Below, piece by piece: positions 28,343 to 37,001 of a DNA stretch of 64,000 bases. The stretch comes from Tardiphaga sp. P9-11 (lineage in GTDB: Bacteria > Pseudomonadota > Alphaproteobacteria > Rhizobiales > Xanthobacteraceae), in the NCBI RefSeq assembly GCF_008329525.1, contig NZ_NPKQ01000001.1:186001-250000 (forward strand), read 5' to 3'. Position 1 is the first letter of the stretch. Each line of letters starts with the position of its first letter. A program made the translations under genes and the position numbers. The notes under the pieces are model-generated. The model made no database searches. It worked only from the letters and a program-made list of their open reading frames with translations, and had not been told where the DNA came from.

Positions 28343-28397
28343 GTGATGCGCAATATCAACACCCGTCGACGCAAGTTGCGAATGACTGGCAGCTTGA

Positions 28398-28426
28398 TTG
28401 ACACATTTGGAAATTTCACCTTAACG
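28398..28426 (+). promoter_or_regulatory. Promoter of the B12-riboswitch operon
   Basis: TTGACA (-35, 28398-28403), then 17 bp, then TTAACG (-10-like, 28421-28426). The -35 is consensus; the -10 is weak. The position fits a transcript starting just before the riboswitch. Confidence 0.5.
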
Positions 28427-28431
28427 TGAAG

Positions 28432-28604
28432 ACGACGGTTCCCTTCGGGGATCAAAAGGGAATGCGGTGAGGGTATCCCCCGATTCCGCGGCTGCCCCCG
28501 CAACTGTAAGCGGCGAGCCTGCGCCAAGAGCCACTGGGTGTTCACCTGGGAAGGCGGCGACAGGCATTGACCCGCGAGCCAGGAGACCTGCCGCCAGTCG
28601 TGGT
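28432..28604 (+). promoter_or_regulatory. Cobalamin (adenosylcobalamin) riboswitch
   Basis: The conserved blocks of the B12 box occur in order. There is GACGGTTCCC...AAAAGGGAATGCGGTGAG near 28433-28470, then GCTGCCCCCGCAACTGTAAGCGG (28491-28513, conserved core), GAGCCACTGG (28528-28537), CTGGGAAGGCGGCGACAGG (about 28546-28564) and GCGAGCCAGGAGACCTGCCG (28574-28593), the classic B12-box segment. The 4-way core folds around the corrinoid, and the downstream hairpin would act as the expression platform. Ligand binding normally represses translation or transcription of uptake genes. The boundaries are approximate by a few bases. Confidence 0.93.
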
Positions 28605-28681
28605 CACACGCGAGCACATTGGGCGGGGTGTCCTGGTGGAAGTCACACTGCCTCTTTGAAAGCGGCGGCGAGACTTGGTTT

Positions 28682-28704
28682 GCGGTGACGTGCCACGTAA
28701 CCGC
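28682..28704 (+). promoter_or_regulatory. Hairpin just before the receptor start: possible expression platform
   Basis: GCGGT / ACCGC outer arms and ACGT / ACGT inner arms, with one mismatch between them and a GCC loop. It sits 11 bases before the start codon, where it could mask ribosome entry when the riboswitch is occupied. Confidence 0.45.
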
Positions 28705-28715
28705 GAGTCCTGTAG

Positions 28716-30992
28716 ATGACCTCCGTCTCCCATGCATCCAAGCGATGCAATGCTCTCCTTTCCTCTGTCGCATTGTCCTGCTTCCTTGTGCCCGCCGAGG
28801 GCTCGCTGCGACCAGCGCAATCGCATCACGTACTCGACCCCGTAGTGGTGCAGCCGACGGCGACGCCAACGCGCGCGCGCCGCGCTACGTCAGGCAAGCC
28901 CACGCGTGCCGCGCGCTCACGTCAGCAGCGCAACGCTGCAGCCAACACGGGCGCGCCGGTTGCCACGCCGACCGGCCCCGTCTTCGCAGCGCCGACACTC
29001 AACCTCACCGGCACGACGTCGACCGGCAGCCGCCTCGGCCTGACCCGATTGGAGACCCCGGCCAGCGTAGAGGTGATATCCGCCGAGACCATCGCCGAAC
29101 GCGGCCAGCACAATGTGATCGACGCCGTCACACAGAATGCCACCGGCTTTACGGCCAGCCCGGCTCCAGGCAATGGCGGACTGGCCTTCAACACCCGCGG
29201 CTTTACCGGCAATGGCTCGGTGATGACCCTGTATGACGGCACCCGGCTCTATGTCGGCTCCGGCACGCTGACATTCCCGTTCGATACATGGTCGGCGCAG
29301 CGCATCGAGGTGCTGCGTGGCCCTGCGTCGGTGATGTATGGCGAAGGCGCCATCGGCGGCGCGATCAACGTGATCTCGAAGATGCCGCTGCCCACGCAGC
29401 GCAATCAGGCCGAGATTTCCATCGACAGCAATCTGACGCGGCGCCTGTCGGTGGACAGTGGGGGGCCGATCAACAAGGACGTGTCCTACCGCATCACCGC
29501 CACGGGCAACATGTCGGATGGCTGGGTCGATCGCGACAAGACCTCGAACGTGGCAGTCTCCGCCGCGGTGCGCGTGCAATCGTCGGAAAATCTGTCCTGG
29601 ATACTGTCGACGGATTACGGCGACCGCAGCCCGTCGCGCTATTTCGGCACGCCACTGATCAACGGCAAGCTCGATGAAGCGCTGCGCTTCAAGAACTACA
29701 ACGTCAACGACAGCAACATCCGCTACAAGGACAGCTGGACCCAGCTGAAGAGCGAGTTACAGGTCAACGATGCCGTCACCATCCACAACACGCTATATTA
29801 CCTGAACAGCCAGCGGCACTGGAAGGATCTCGAAAGCTACGCCTACAACGCGACCACTGGACTTATCAACCGCAACAGCTATCTCGAGATCTATCACGAT
29901 CAACAGCAGATCGGTAACCGCACGGACGCGACCATTAGCGGCCATATCTTCGGCATGAAGAACGAGTTCGTCGCGGGCTTCGACGTCAACCGCATCGTGT
30001 TCAGGCACACCAACAACGGTAGTCCCGCCAACACGTCGTCAGTGAATCCCTCCAATTTCGATCCCGGCGTCTTCACCAGTTCCAATCCGACTGTACCTGG
30101 CTTCAGCAGCGGCACCAATCAGTACGGCCTGTTCGCCGAGAACCGGCTGTCGGTCACTGAACAGCTCTCCCTGGTCGGCGGCATTCGTCAGGACGAGCCG
30201 ACCATCGAGCGCACCGATTTCGTGACGCCCGCGAACAGCTTCACAAAATCCTTTTCGGCAACCAGCTGGCGCGTCGGCGCCGTCTATACGCCGATCAAGG
30301 ACCTGGCCCTTTACGGGCAGTATGCCACCGCGGTGGATCCGGTCGGTGGCCTGATCTCACTGGCAGCGACGAACCGGAATTTTGCGCTTTCCACCGGCAA
30401 GCAGGTCGAGATCGGCGTCAAGCAGTCGTTCTGGGGCGGCCGAGGGGAGTGGACGCTGGCAGGCTATCAGATCGTCAAGAACAATTTGTTGGCGCGCGAT
30501 CAGTACCTGCCGTCGCTGGTGGTCCAAGTCGGGCAGCAATCGTCACGCGGCATCGAGGCATCGGTCGGTCTCGCGCTCGATTACGGCTGGCGGATCGATG
30601 CCAACACCGCATGGCTGAAGGCCAAGTATGATGACTTCGTGCAATCGGTGGGAACGCCGACGGTGGCCGTCAACTACGCTGGCAATGTCCCGATCAATGT
30701 GCCGCAGAACGTCTCCAACATCTGGGTCACATGGGCGTTCGCGCCGGACTGGTCGGTGAACACCGGCGTGCAGATTATCGGCAAGACCTTTACCGACAAT
30801 GCCAACACGCTGACGCGGCCGAGTTATACCCTCGTCAATGCTGGATTGCAGTGGAAGCCGACGGCCAATACTACGCTAACGCTACGCGGCTACAACCTGT
30901 TCGACACCGTCTACGCGACGGGGGGCAGCACCACGCAATGGCTGCTCGGCATGCCGCGCACCGCAGAACTCGCGCTCAACGTAAAGTTCTGA
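28716..30992 (+). CDS. TonB-dependent outer membrane receptor under cobalamin riboswitch
   Basis: 758-residue outer-membrane receptor. There is an N-terminal export region (hydrophobic NALLSSVALSCFLVP, residues 12-25), a possible TonB box LDPVVV at residues 40-45, and a basic Ala/Thr/Arg linker to about residue 75. A plug domain runs from about 93 to 225 (ETPASVEVISAETIAERG; EVLRGPASVMYGEGAIGGAINVISK), then a beta barrel to the terminal Phe, ending ALNVKF as expected for outer-membrane insertion. By sequence pattern it resembles siderophore receptors (FhuA/FecA type). The riboswitch 110 bp upstream argues for cobalamin or another corrinoid as substrate, or a ligand linked to B12. An in-frame TAG directly precedes ATG 28716, so this start is firm. 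The PepSY gene follows 2 bp after the stop. Confidence 0.9.
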   Translation: MTSVSHASKRCNALLSSVALSCFLVPAEGSLRPAQSHHVLDPVVVQPTATPTRARRATSGKPTRAARSRQQRNAAANTGAPVATPTGPVFAAPTLNLTGTTSTGSRLGLTRLETPASVEVISAETIAERGQHNVIDAVTQNATGFTASPAPGNGGLAFNTRGFTGNGSVMTLYDGTRLYVGSGTLTFPFDTWSAQRIEVLRGPASVMYGEGAIGGAINVISKMPLPTQRNQAEISIDSNLTRRLSVDSGGPINKDVSYRITATGNMSDGWVDRDKTSNVAVSAAVRVQSSENLSWILSTDYGDRSPSRYFGTPLINGKLDEALRFKNYNVNDSNIRYKDSWTQLKSELQVNDAVTIHNTLYYLNSQRHWKDLESYAYNATTGLINRNSYLEIYHDQQQIGNRTDATISGHIFGMKNEFVAGFDVNRIVFRHTNNGSPANTSSVNPSNFDPGVFTSSNPTVPGFSSGTNQYGLFAENRLSVTEQLSLVGGIRQDEPTIERTDFVTPANSFTKSFSATSWRVGAVYTPIKDLALYGQYATAVDPVGGLISLAATNRNFALSTGKQVEIGVKQSFWGGRGEWTLAGYQIVKNNLLARDQYLPSLVVQVGQQSSRGIEASVGLALDYGWRIDANTAWLKAKYDDFVQSVGTPTVAVNYAGNVPINVPQNVSNIWVTWAFAPDWSVNTGVQIIGKTFTDNANTLTRPSYTLVNAGLQWKPTANTTLTLRGYNLFDTVYATGGSTTQWLLGMPRTAELALNVKF

Positions 30993-30994
30993 CC

Positions 30995-32443
30995 GTGAAA
31001 CGGGCTTTGATGCGAACGGCAAGGCGATGGCTGTATATCGGCCACCGCTGGGTCGGTATCGTTACATGTCTCTTCTTCGCGATGTGGTTCATCTCGGGCG
31101 TGGTGATGATGTATGTCGCGTTTCCCGGCCTCTCCGATAAAGAGCGGCTGGCGGCATTGCCTGACATCGCCTGGGAGAAAGCGGCACTGTCTCCCGACGA
31201 CGCGATGAAGAAGGCAGGCACGACGCGGTATCCACGCGATCTGCGATTGAACATGGTCGCCGACGAGCCGGTCTATCGATTGACCGGTTGGGATGGCAAA
31301 CGGCAGGCGATCTCGGCCATCGATGGCCGCACTATCACTGACGTCACCGAACAACAGGCGCTCGCAGTTGCCGGGCATCATCCCGCCAGCAAAGCGCCTC
31401 AACTCGAAGAAACCGTCGATCGCGACCAATGGAGTGTCACCGCGCGTTACGATCCGCTGCGCCCGTTGTATCTCGTCACGCTTGGCGACGACGCCGGCAC
31501 CAAACTCTACGTCTCCTCGCGCTCCGGAGAGATCGCACTCGATACCAACCGCACCGAACGCATCTGGAACTGGCTCGGCTCGATCCCGCACTGGATCTAT
31601 CCGACCGTGCTACGCAAGGACGGACCACTGTGGCGGCTGGTGGTGCTATGGATCTCCGGCATCTGCCTGATCGTTGGCGTCACCGGAATCTGGATCGGCA
31701 TTTTGCGCGTGCGCCTTAAGCGGCGTTATGCAAGCGGCAGCATCTCGCCCTATCGCGGCTGGATGAAATGGCATCACGTCACCGGCCTGATCGTCGGCGC
31801 TTTCGTGCTGACCTGGATGTTCTCCGGCTGGCTGTCGCTCAACCCCGGCGAATATTTCGCCAATCGCAATACGCCACGCGAGATATTGCAGCGCTATGCC
31901 GGCCATGATGCGCCGACCATCACAACGACCCTGGGCGCACTAGCGGATAGGCGTGCGGTCGAAGCACGTTTCGTGTGGCTCGACGGCATGCCGTTCTCGA
32001 TTTTCGCGCAGCGCGACGGCACGAAGACGGTGATCGATGCAACAAGCGGCGAAATCGCAAGACTGCCGCAAGATCGTCTCTGGAAAGCCGCAACAACGCT
32101 GCTGCCGGAATCGCGCCTCGAAACCCGGCTAACTATCGGAGAATACGACGCTTATTGGTACGCGCACCACAATGTCCGCGAACTGCCGGTGCTGCGCGCA
32201 AAGTTCGACGACGACGCGCAAACCTGGTTTCACATCAGCCCCGTCACAGGCGACATTCTCGGCCGCATCGATAGCAGCCGGCGCACCTATCGCTGGCTGT
32301 TCAACGCGCTGCACAGTCTGGATTTCAAGCTGCTGCTGATGTATCGCCCGGCCTGGGACATCGTGGTGTGGCTGCTGTCGATCCTCGGCACCATCGTCTC
32401 GGTGAGCGGCGGCGTGATCGGCTGGCGCTATCTCAAGCGCTAG
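30995..32443 (+). CDS. PepSY-domain membrane protein (PepSY_TM, possible corrinoid or siderophore reductase)
   Basis: 482-residue inner-membrane protein of the PepSY_TM family (PF03929). There are four hydrophobic helices, at about residues 18-40, 210-235, 265-285 and 455-478. Two periplasmic PepSY regions contain HPASKAPQLEETVDRDQW and ATSGEIARLPQDRLWKAATTLL. Two histidines in the membrane parts (YIGHRWVGIVT, MKWHHVTGLIV, FNALHSLDFK) are candidate heme or metal ligands. Such proteins accompany TonB receptors, and some reduce ferric siderophores. GTG 30995 begins 2 bp after the receptor's stop, so the two are translationally coupled and share the B12 riboswitch. I infer a role in corrinoid or cobalt-linked uptake. 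Confidence 0.85.
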   Translation: MKRALMRTARRWLYIGHRWVGIVTCLFFAMWFISGVVMMYVAFPGLSDKERLAALPDIAWEKAALSPDDAMKKAGTTRYPRDLRLNMVADEPVYRLTGWDGKRQAISAIDGRTITDVTEQQALAVAGHHPASKAPQLEETVDRDQWSVTARYDPLRPLYLVTLGDDAGTKLYVSSRSGEIALDTNRTERIWNWLGSIPHWIYPTVLRKDGPLWRLVVLWISGICLIVGVTGIWIGILRVRLKRRYASGSISPYRGWMKWHHVTGLIVGAFVLTWMFSGWLSLNPGEYFANRNTPREILQRYAGHDAPTITTTLGALADRRAVEARFVWLDGMPFSIFAQRDGTKTVIDATSGEIARLPQDRLWKAATTLLPESRLETRLTIGEYDAYWYAHHNVRELPVLRAKFDDDAQTWFHISPVTGDILGRIDSSRRTYRWLFNALHSLDFKLLLMYRPAWDIVVWLLSILGTIVSVSGGVIGWRYLKR

Positions 32444-33870
32444 ACTGCAAGCGGCCGCGGTTGCTGACGGATCGGCTCCGGCGGGATCATGCCGATCAGC
32501 GCCTTGCGGTCGGCGACGGCGTTGTGGAATTGCTCGAGTGCGATGTTGAAGGCGGTCAGCGTGCCTTCCTCGATCGCGCCGTGCTCGTAGCAATTGAGGG
32601 TATCGCGCAGGATCTCGTCGGCCTCGGCCTGCATCCCGTCGAGCTCTTCCAGCGAATGGGTCTTGCGCGCGGTCGCGATCATGTCGAGCAGGCGATCGCG
32701 CTGCGAGACGTTCACATTGCGTTCGTCCTTCTTCAGATAGCTCGCGAACCAGGCGCCGATCGAGCCCATCGCCGAGAGCCCCATCAGGCTCCACCAGATG
32801 TAATCGCTGTAGCGATCGAGAAACGTCTTCTCTTCGCCATCCACATAGGCGGCTGCGCCGGGATGTACGGGGATCACCGCATCCTTGTCGGTATCCGGCG
32901 TTTCGATCTTCGCAGCCAGCGGGAAGTCGTTGATGATCTGCTGGCGGATCGCAAACAACTGCCGCGTAAAGGCGGCGACGGTCACATCGGACAGACCCTG
33001 CCGCGCCACGATGTGATGCGAAAAGCTGATGGTCTTGACGTCATCGTCCGGACGCGCCGGCGCGCCGCCGAATGCACCGGCCGGAATTTCGGACGCCTCG
33101 TAGATCGGGAAATTCTGCGCGATGGCTTCTGCGGAATCGATCGCGAGGAAAGTCGGCGTGCCATCGCGGCTCGACGCCTGGATTGCATCATTGGTGATCT
33201 TGCTGTTCACCGGACCAGCTGCAAGGAACGCATCGACCTTCTGGTCCTTCACGGCCTCGGCCACTTCAGTGGTCGAGAACTGCACGATGGTGACCTTGGC
33301 CGGATCGACGCCATATTGGCGCAGGATGATATTGAGCAGGTTGACGTTCGCCTGCGTCTTGCCGATCACGCCAACGCGGCGCCCGGCGAGCTGCGAAAAT
33401 TTGGTGATCTTCGGGCCGGACTTCTTGCCCTTGACCGCGGGCGGCACCCAGATCACGGCGACGTTCTTGCGCAGCGTGGCAACAGCACGCGCATTCTTCG
33501 GCACTTCCAGATCGCCGCGGATGATCGCGAGATCGGCCTTGCCATCCGCAAGCGCCTTGGCGCTGGCTGTGGCGCCTTCGGTGAGGATCGGTCGCAGCCG
33601 GACTGTATAGTGATCGCGCGAGAACGATTGCACCAGCGCCTGCACGACCTTGACGTCGTCGCTGTTCGGCGGACCGACGGCGATCCGCAGCGGCACCGGC
33701 TTCATGGCGAAGTAGTAAGCGCCGGCCACGGCAGCAACGATCGCCAGAGTCCCGGCCAGCGTGATCAGCGTCATCTTGCGCCGGATCGACCGTGGCGACG
33801 GCGGCCCTATCGGCCCGACAACATCGGGACCGTCTGCCATGGATCTGGAAAACAATCGCTTCAAATTCAT
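32440..33870 (-). CDS. TAXI-family TRAP solute-binding protein with two membrane anchors
   Basis: 476-residue protein. One N-terminal membrane helix (32-54) is followed by a periplasmic TAXI/NMT1-like binding domain (about 58-350): PLRIAVGPPNSDDVKVVQAL, KFSQLAGRRVGVIGKTQANV and DAFLAAGPVN. A second helix spans about 357-379 (IWWSLMGLSAMGSIGAWFASYL). It ends with a 97-residue cytoplasmic helical tail (SLEELDGMQAEADEILRD). No TRAP membrane subunits (DctM/DctQ) are nearby. The topology fits a membrane-bound binding protein, maybe a sensor or scaffold. ATG 33870 (MNLKRLFSRS). Its TAG and the PepSY stop share CTAG (32440-32443). Confidence 0.85.
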   Translation of the reverse strand: MNLKRLFSRSMADGPDVVGPIGPPSPRSIRRKMTLITLAGTLAIVAAVAGAYYFAMKPVPLRIAVGPPNSDDVKVVQALVQSFSRDHYTVRLRPILTEGATASAKALADGKADLAIIRGDLEVPKNARAVATLRKNVAVIWVPPAVKGKKSGPKITKFSQLAGRRVGVIGKTQANVNLLNIILRQYGVDPAKVTIVQFSTTEVAEAVKDQKVDAFLAAGPVNSKITNDAIQASSRDGTPTFLAIDSAEAIAQNFPIYEASEIPAGAFGGAPARPDDDVKTISFSHHIVARQGLSDVTVAAFTRQLFAIRQQIINDFPLAAKIETPDTDKDAVIPVHPGAAAYVDGEEKTFLDRYSDYIWWSLMGLSAMGSIGAWFASYLKKDERNVNVSQRDRLLDMIATARKTHSLEELDGMQAEADEILRDTLNCYEHGAIEEGTLTAFNIALEQFHNAVADRKALIGMIPPEPIRQQPRPLAV

Positions 33871-34058
33871 CTGCGCCAAATGGGTTCGAGCGACAATGTA
33901 GCAAAGTTTCGGGTCGACGCGCCGTTCCACCGGCAGCATGGTTACCGGCGGGCTTGGTTACTTTCCTGCATGCGCGGCATTTGCTGCCTTATTGTGGCAT
34001 GGATCCCAACTGTGTCACCGGGCGTTAGAGTAAAGTTCAAGTGAAGCAGGAGGTTGCC

Positions 34059-34364
34059 ATGGTGGAACGACTCTCGGCCGAGGCCCGCAAGGCGGCACTC
34101 AAGGAGCTGACAGGATGGAGCGAGGTCTCCGGGCGCGACGCCATCACCCGAACCTTTACCTTCAAGGATTTCAACGAGGCCTTCGGCTTCATGGCGCGCG
34201 TCGCTGTGGTCGCGGAGAAGTCCGACCACCATCCGGAATGGCGCAATGTTTACAAGACGGTGGAGGTGGTGCTGTCCACCCACGATGCCGACGGCGTCAC
34301 CCAGCGCGACGTCGATCTGGCCAAGGCCATGAATACCATCGCCGGGCAACTCGCCCACTCCTGA
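34059..34364 (+). CDS. phhB: Pterin-4-alpha-carbinolamine dehydratase
   Basis: 101-residue enzyme that dehydrates 4a-hydroxytetrahydropterin and recycles the pterin cofactor of phenylalanine hydroxylase. The family signature [18 protein letters not shown] is present, with the H-H-P catalytic pair; it ends [16 protein letters not shown] at 34049-34054 gives ATG 34059 an ideal RBS. Full length for the family. The YkvA gene lies 82 bp downstream in the same direction; phenylalanine hydroxylase is not in the window. Confidence 0.94.
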   Translation: MVERLSAEARKAALKELTGWSEVSGRDAITRTFTFKDFNEAFGFMARVAVVAEKSDHHPEWRNVYKTVEVVLSTHDADGVTQRDVDLAKAMNTIAGQLAHS

Positions 34365-34446
34365 CCCGTTGCTGAATGTTGCGACGACGGAGCCAGATCA
34401 CCATTTAAGCCTAAGGCTGCAATCTGCAGTCTTGAGGACCTTGCCG

Positions 34447-34830
34447 ATGGCAACCGACCACAGCGTGGGCTTCGAGCCAGCCGATGAACTGGCCAAAGAC
34501 CGCGAAAGCGTACGCAAGCAGTTCTGGCGCAAGCTGAAGAAGCTGGCCGTCAAGTTGCCTTTCGCCGAAGACTTGCTGGCTGCTTACTACTGCGCCTTCG
34601 ACCGGCAGACGCCGCGCCATGTCCAGGCGGCCCTGCTCGGCGCCATCGCCTATTTCGTGCTGCCGTTCGATTTCGTGCCGGACATGCTGCCCGTTCTCGG
34701 CTTCACGGATGATGCCGCGGTGCTGGCCACCGCCTTGCGCATGGTGGCGAGCCACATCAACGAAGAGCATCGTGCTGCTGCCAGAGCGGCCATCGCACGT
34801 GGATTGGCGAAAGGTGAAACGGACGCGTAA
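34447..34830 (+). CDS. YkvA-family (DUF1232) protein
   Basis: 127-residue protein. The DUF1232 motif (AALLGAIAYFVLPFDFVPDMLPVLGFTDDAAVLATALRMV) gives a hydrophobic segment with a conserved LPFDFVPD turn. Relatives are small membrane-associated proteins of unknown function. ATG 34447 was chosen to give MATDHSVGF; the upstream in-frame ATG at 34369 adds 26 unconserved residues. Confidence 0.85.
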   Translation: MATDHSVGFEPADELAKDRESVRKQFWRKLKKLAVKLPFAEDLLAAYYCAFDRQTPRHVQAALLGAIAYFVLPFDFVPDMLPVLGFTDDAAVLATALRMVASHINEEHRAAARAAIARGLAKGETDA

Positions 34831-34852
34831 TCCGCGTCCGCCTCATTCAGCT

Positions 34853-35827
34853 TTATGGATGAAGGATCACTTTGCCCATGGCCTGACGGCCCGCGAGTAC
34901 CTTCAAAGCATCGGCCGTCTTGGCCAGCGGGAAGGTCCGGTCGACGTGGGATGAGATCTTCCCTTCGGCGGCCCACTTCACCAGCTTTTCCAGATTGGCG
35001 CGGTTCTTCTCGGGGTTCTGCCGCACCCATGCACCCCAGAACACGCCGCGGATGTCGCAGCCTTTCAGCAGCGCGAGATTGAGCGGCATTTTCGGAATGT
35101 CGCCGGCGGCGAAGCCGATTACCAGAAAGCGGCCCTCCCAGGCGATGGCGCGCAGCGATGCTTCCGCGTATTTGCCGCCCACCGGATCGAAGATGATGTC
35201 GACACCCTTGCCGTCAGTCAGCTTCTTCAGACCTTCCTTCAGATCTTCGGTTGCGTAGTTCAGGCCGATATCCGCGCCGTGCTTCTTGGCGAATTCCAGC
35301 TTCTCGTCCGACGATGCGCAGGCGATGACCTTGAGACCGAGCAGCTTGCCGAGTTCGCAAGCGGCGAGGCCTGTGCCACCAGCGGCACCGAGCACGGCCA
35401 GCGTCTCGCCGGGCTTCGGGCTGGCGCGATCTTCCAGCGCATGCAGCGCGGTGCCGTAAGTGATGATCACGCCGGCGGCGCGATCGAAATCGAGATTGTC
35501 GGGAATCTTCACGGCCGACGCCGCGGGCACCGCGATCTTTTCACGCGCGCCATTGTGGCCCACGGATGCGACCACGCGGTCACCGACCTTGAGGCCAGTT
35601 ACTCCGCTGCCAATGCTCTCGATGACGCCGGCGACTTCCGCAGCCGGCGAGAACGGGAACGGCGGCTTGATCTGGTACTTGCCCTGGATCATCAGGATGT
35701 CGAAGAAATTCAACGCCGCGGCCTTGATGGCGATAACGACCTGACCGTCGGCGGCGACGGGATCATCGATATCGGCGAGAACGAGATCATCGGGTTCGCA
35801 GAATTGCGAGCAGAGAATGGCTTTCAT
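34853..35827 (-). CDS. NADPH:quinone oxidoreductase family protein (MDR, zinc-free)
   Basis: 324-residue medium-chain dehydrogenase/reductase without the zinc ligands of alcohol dehydrogenases. The GroES-like N-terminal domain (KAAALNFFDILMIQGKYQIKPPFPFSPAAEVAG) is the QOR signature. The NADPH-binding region is AVLGAAGGTGLAACELGKLLGLKVIACA (residues about 140-170). Probable quinone or enone reductase in the cytoplasm. It lies divergent from the SDR gene, ending 22 bp from the YkvA gene on the other strand. Confidence 0.88.
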   Translation of the reverse strand: MKAILCSQFCEPDDLVLADIDDPVAADGQVVIAIKAAALNFFDILMIQGKYQIKPPFPFSPAAEVAGVIESIGSGVTGLKVGDRVVASVGHNGAREKIAVPAASAVKIPDNLDFDRAAGVIITYGTALHALEDRASPKPGETLAVLGAAGGTGLAACELGKLLGLKVIACASSDEKLEFAKKHGADIGLNYATEDLKEGLKKLTDGKGVDIIFDPVGGKYAEASLRAIAWEGRFLVIGFAAGDIPKMPLNLALLKGCDIRGVFWGAWVRQNPEKNRANLEKLVKWAAEGKISSHVDRTFPLAKTADALKVLAGRQAMGKVILHP

Positions 35828-35946
35828 CTGATCATCTGACCTTCGGCTTGAGACAGTTGAAGGGAGTCATGCCGGATTTGACGACGCGCTACAATCTGAT
35901 TCGATAAAAGGTAATTCCGCCCTGCGGCCAAACAAGGAACCGTCCC

Positions 35947-36786
35947 ATGTTCGAGACAACGTTGCTCGCCAACAAGCGCATCCTGGTCACCGGCGGCGGC
36001 TCCGGCCTCGGTGCGTCCATGAGTCGCCGCTTCGCGGAGCTGGGCGCCGAGCTCGCTATCTGCGGCCGCCGGCTTGAATTGCTTGAACAGACTGCGGCAC
36101 AACTGCGTACCGATTTCGGCGGCAAGGTCAAAACCTTTACCTGCGACATTCGTGACGCCGCGGAGGTCGAGGCAATGATGGAGGCGATCTGGCGGGATGG
36201 GCCGCTTGATGTCCTCGTCAACAATGCCGCGGCTACCTTCATCGCGCAGAGCGAGCATCTCTCCGCCCGCGCCGCCGACGCGATCCTCGCGCCTACGCTG
36301 CATGGCGCAATGTATTGCACGCTCGAGGCCGGCCGGCGCTGGATCGCGGGACACCACAAGGGCGTGGTGCTGAGCATCCTCTCGACGTCGACCATCACCG
36401 GCCGCGCCTTCACGGTGCCATCGGCGATGGCCAAATCCGGACTCCTTGCCATGACGAAGTCGCTTGCGGTGGAGTGGGGACCCAAGGGTATCCGCACCGT
36501 CGCCATCGCGCCGGGCCCGTTCCCCACCACCGGCGCGACCGGACAGTTGCGGCCCGAGGCACGCGACAGCGGCCCTGCGGCACAGAACCCGCTGGGCCGT
36601 GTCGGAGAACACAGCGAACTCGCCAATCTCGCAAGCTTCCTGATTTCCGATCAGGCCGGCTACATCAATGGCGAGATGGTGGTGCAGGACGGCGGCGCAC
36701 ACCTGCGCGCATCGGGCGCGGAAGACCTGCTGCAGTGGAGTGATGCGCAGTGGGCAGCGCAGCGCGCGGCGCGGACGAAAGGCTGA
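35947..36786 (+). CDS. SDR of the 2,4-dienoyl-CoA reductase type
   Basis: 279-residue short-chain reductase. The cofactor motif is TGGGSGLGASM (14-24) and NNAA is at VLVNNAAATF. The catalytic region is STSTITGRAFTVPSAMAKSGLLAMTKSLAVEWG: the usual YxxxK tyrosine is a serine (SAMAK), as in mitochondrial/peroxisomal 2,4-dienoyl-CoA reductases. APGPFPTTGA and GYINGEMVVQDGGAHL follow normally. A role in unsaturated fatty-acid beta-oxidation is likely but unproven. A PIG-like C-terminus adds a Trp/Gln-rich tail (QWSDAQWAAQRAARTKG). Confidence 0.83.
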   Translation: MFETTLLANKRILVTGGGSGLGASMSRRFAELGAELAICGRRLELLEQTAAQLRTDFGGKVKTFTCDIRDAAEVEAMMEAIWRDGPLDVLVNNAAATFIAQSEHLSARAADAILAPTLHGAMYCTLEAGRRWIAGHHKGVVLSILSTSTITGRAFTVPSAMAKSGLLAMTKSLAVEWGPKGIRTVAIAPGPFPTTGATGQLRPEARDSGPAAQNPLGRVGEHSELANLASFLISDQAGYINGEMVVQDGGAHLRASGAEDLLQWSDAQWAAQRAARTKG

Positions 36787-37001
36787 GTAGGAAACCGAGC
36801 AAAAAACTGAGGACGGCTACTGCGCCGTCAGCGCGCAGCAAGGCAAGGACTGCTATCCTTGCGAGAATTGCAGCTGCGCTTTTCAAGAAAGCGATTTGCG
36901 TCTATGGCAGACAGCGTGACGTCAGCGATTCCAAATCGTTTTGGCAGAGCCGTCTCGTTGCGAGCCATCTTCCAGTCACAATGATAGAGGATCGAGACTT
37001 G

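Noticed and set aside
28716-30992. Naming the receptor as a siderophore receptor (FhuA/FecA) or BtuB
   Set aside because: Sequence pattern points to siderophore type, the riboswitch to B12. The evidence conflicts, so no gene symbol was given.
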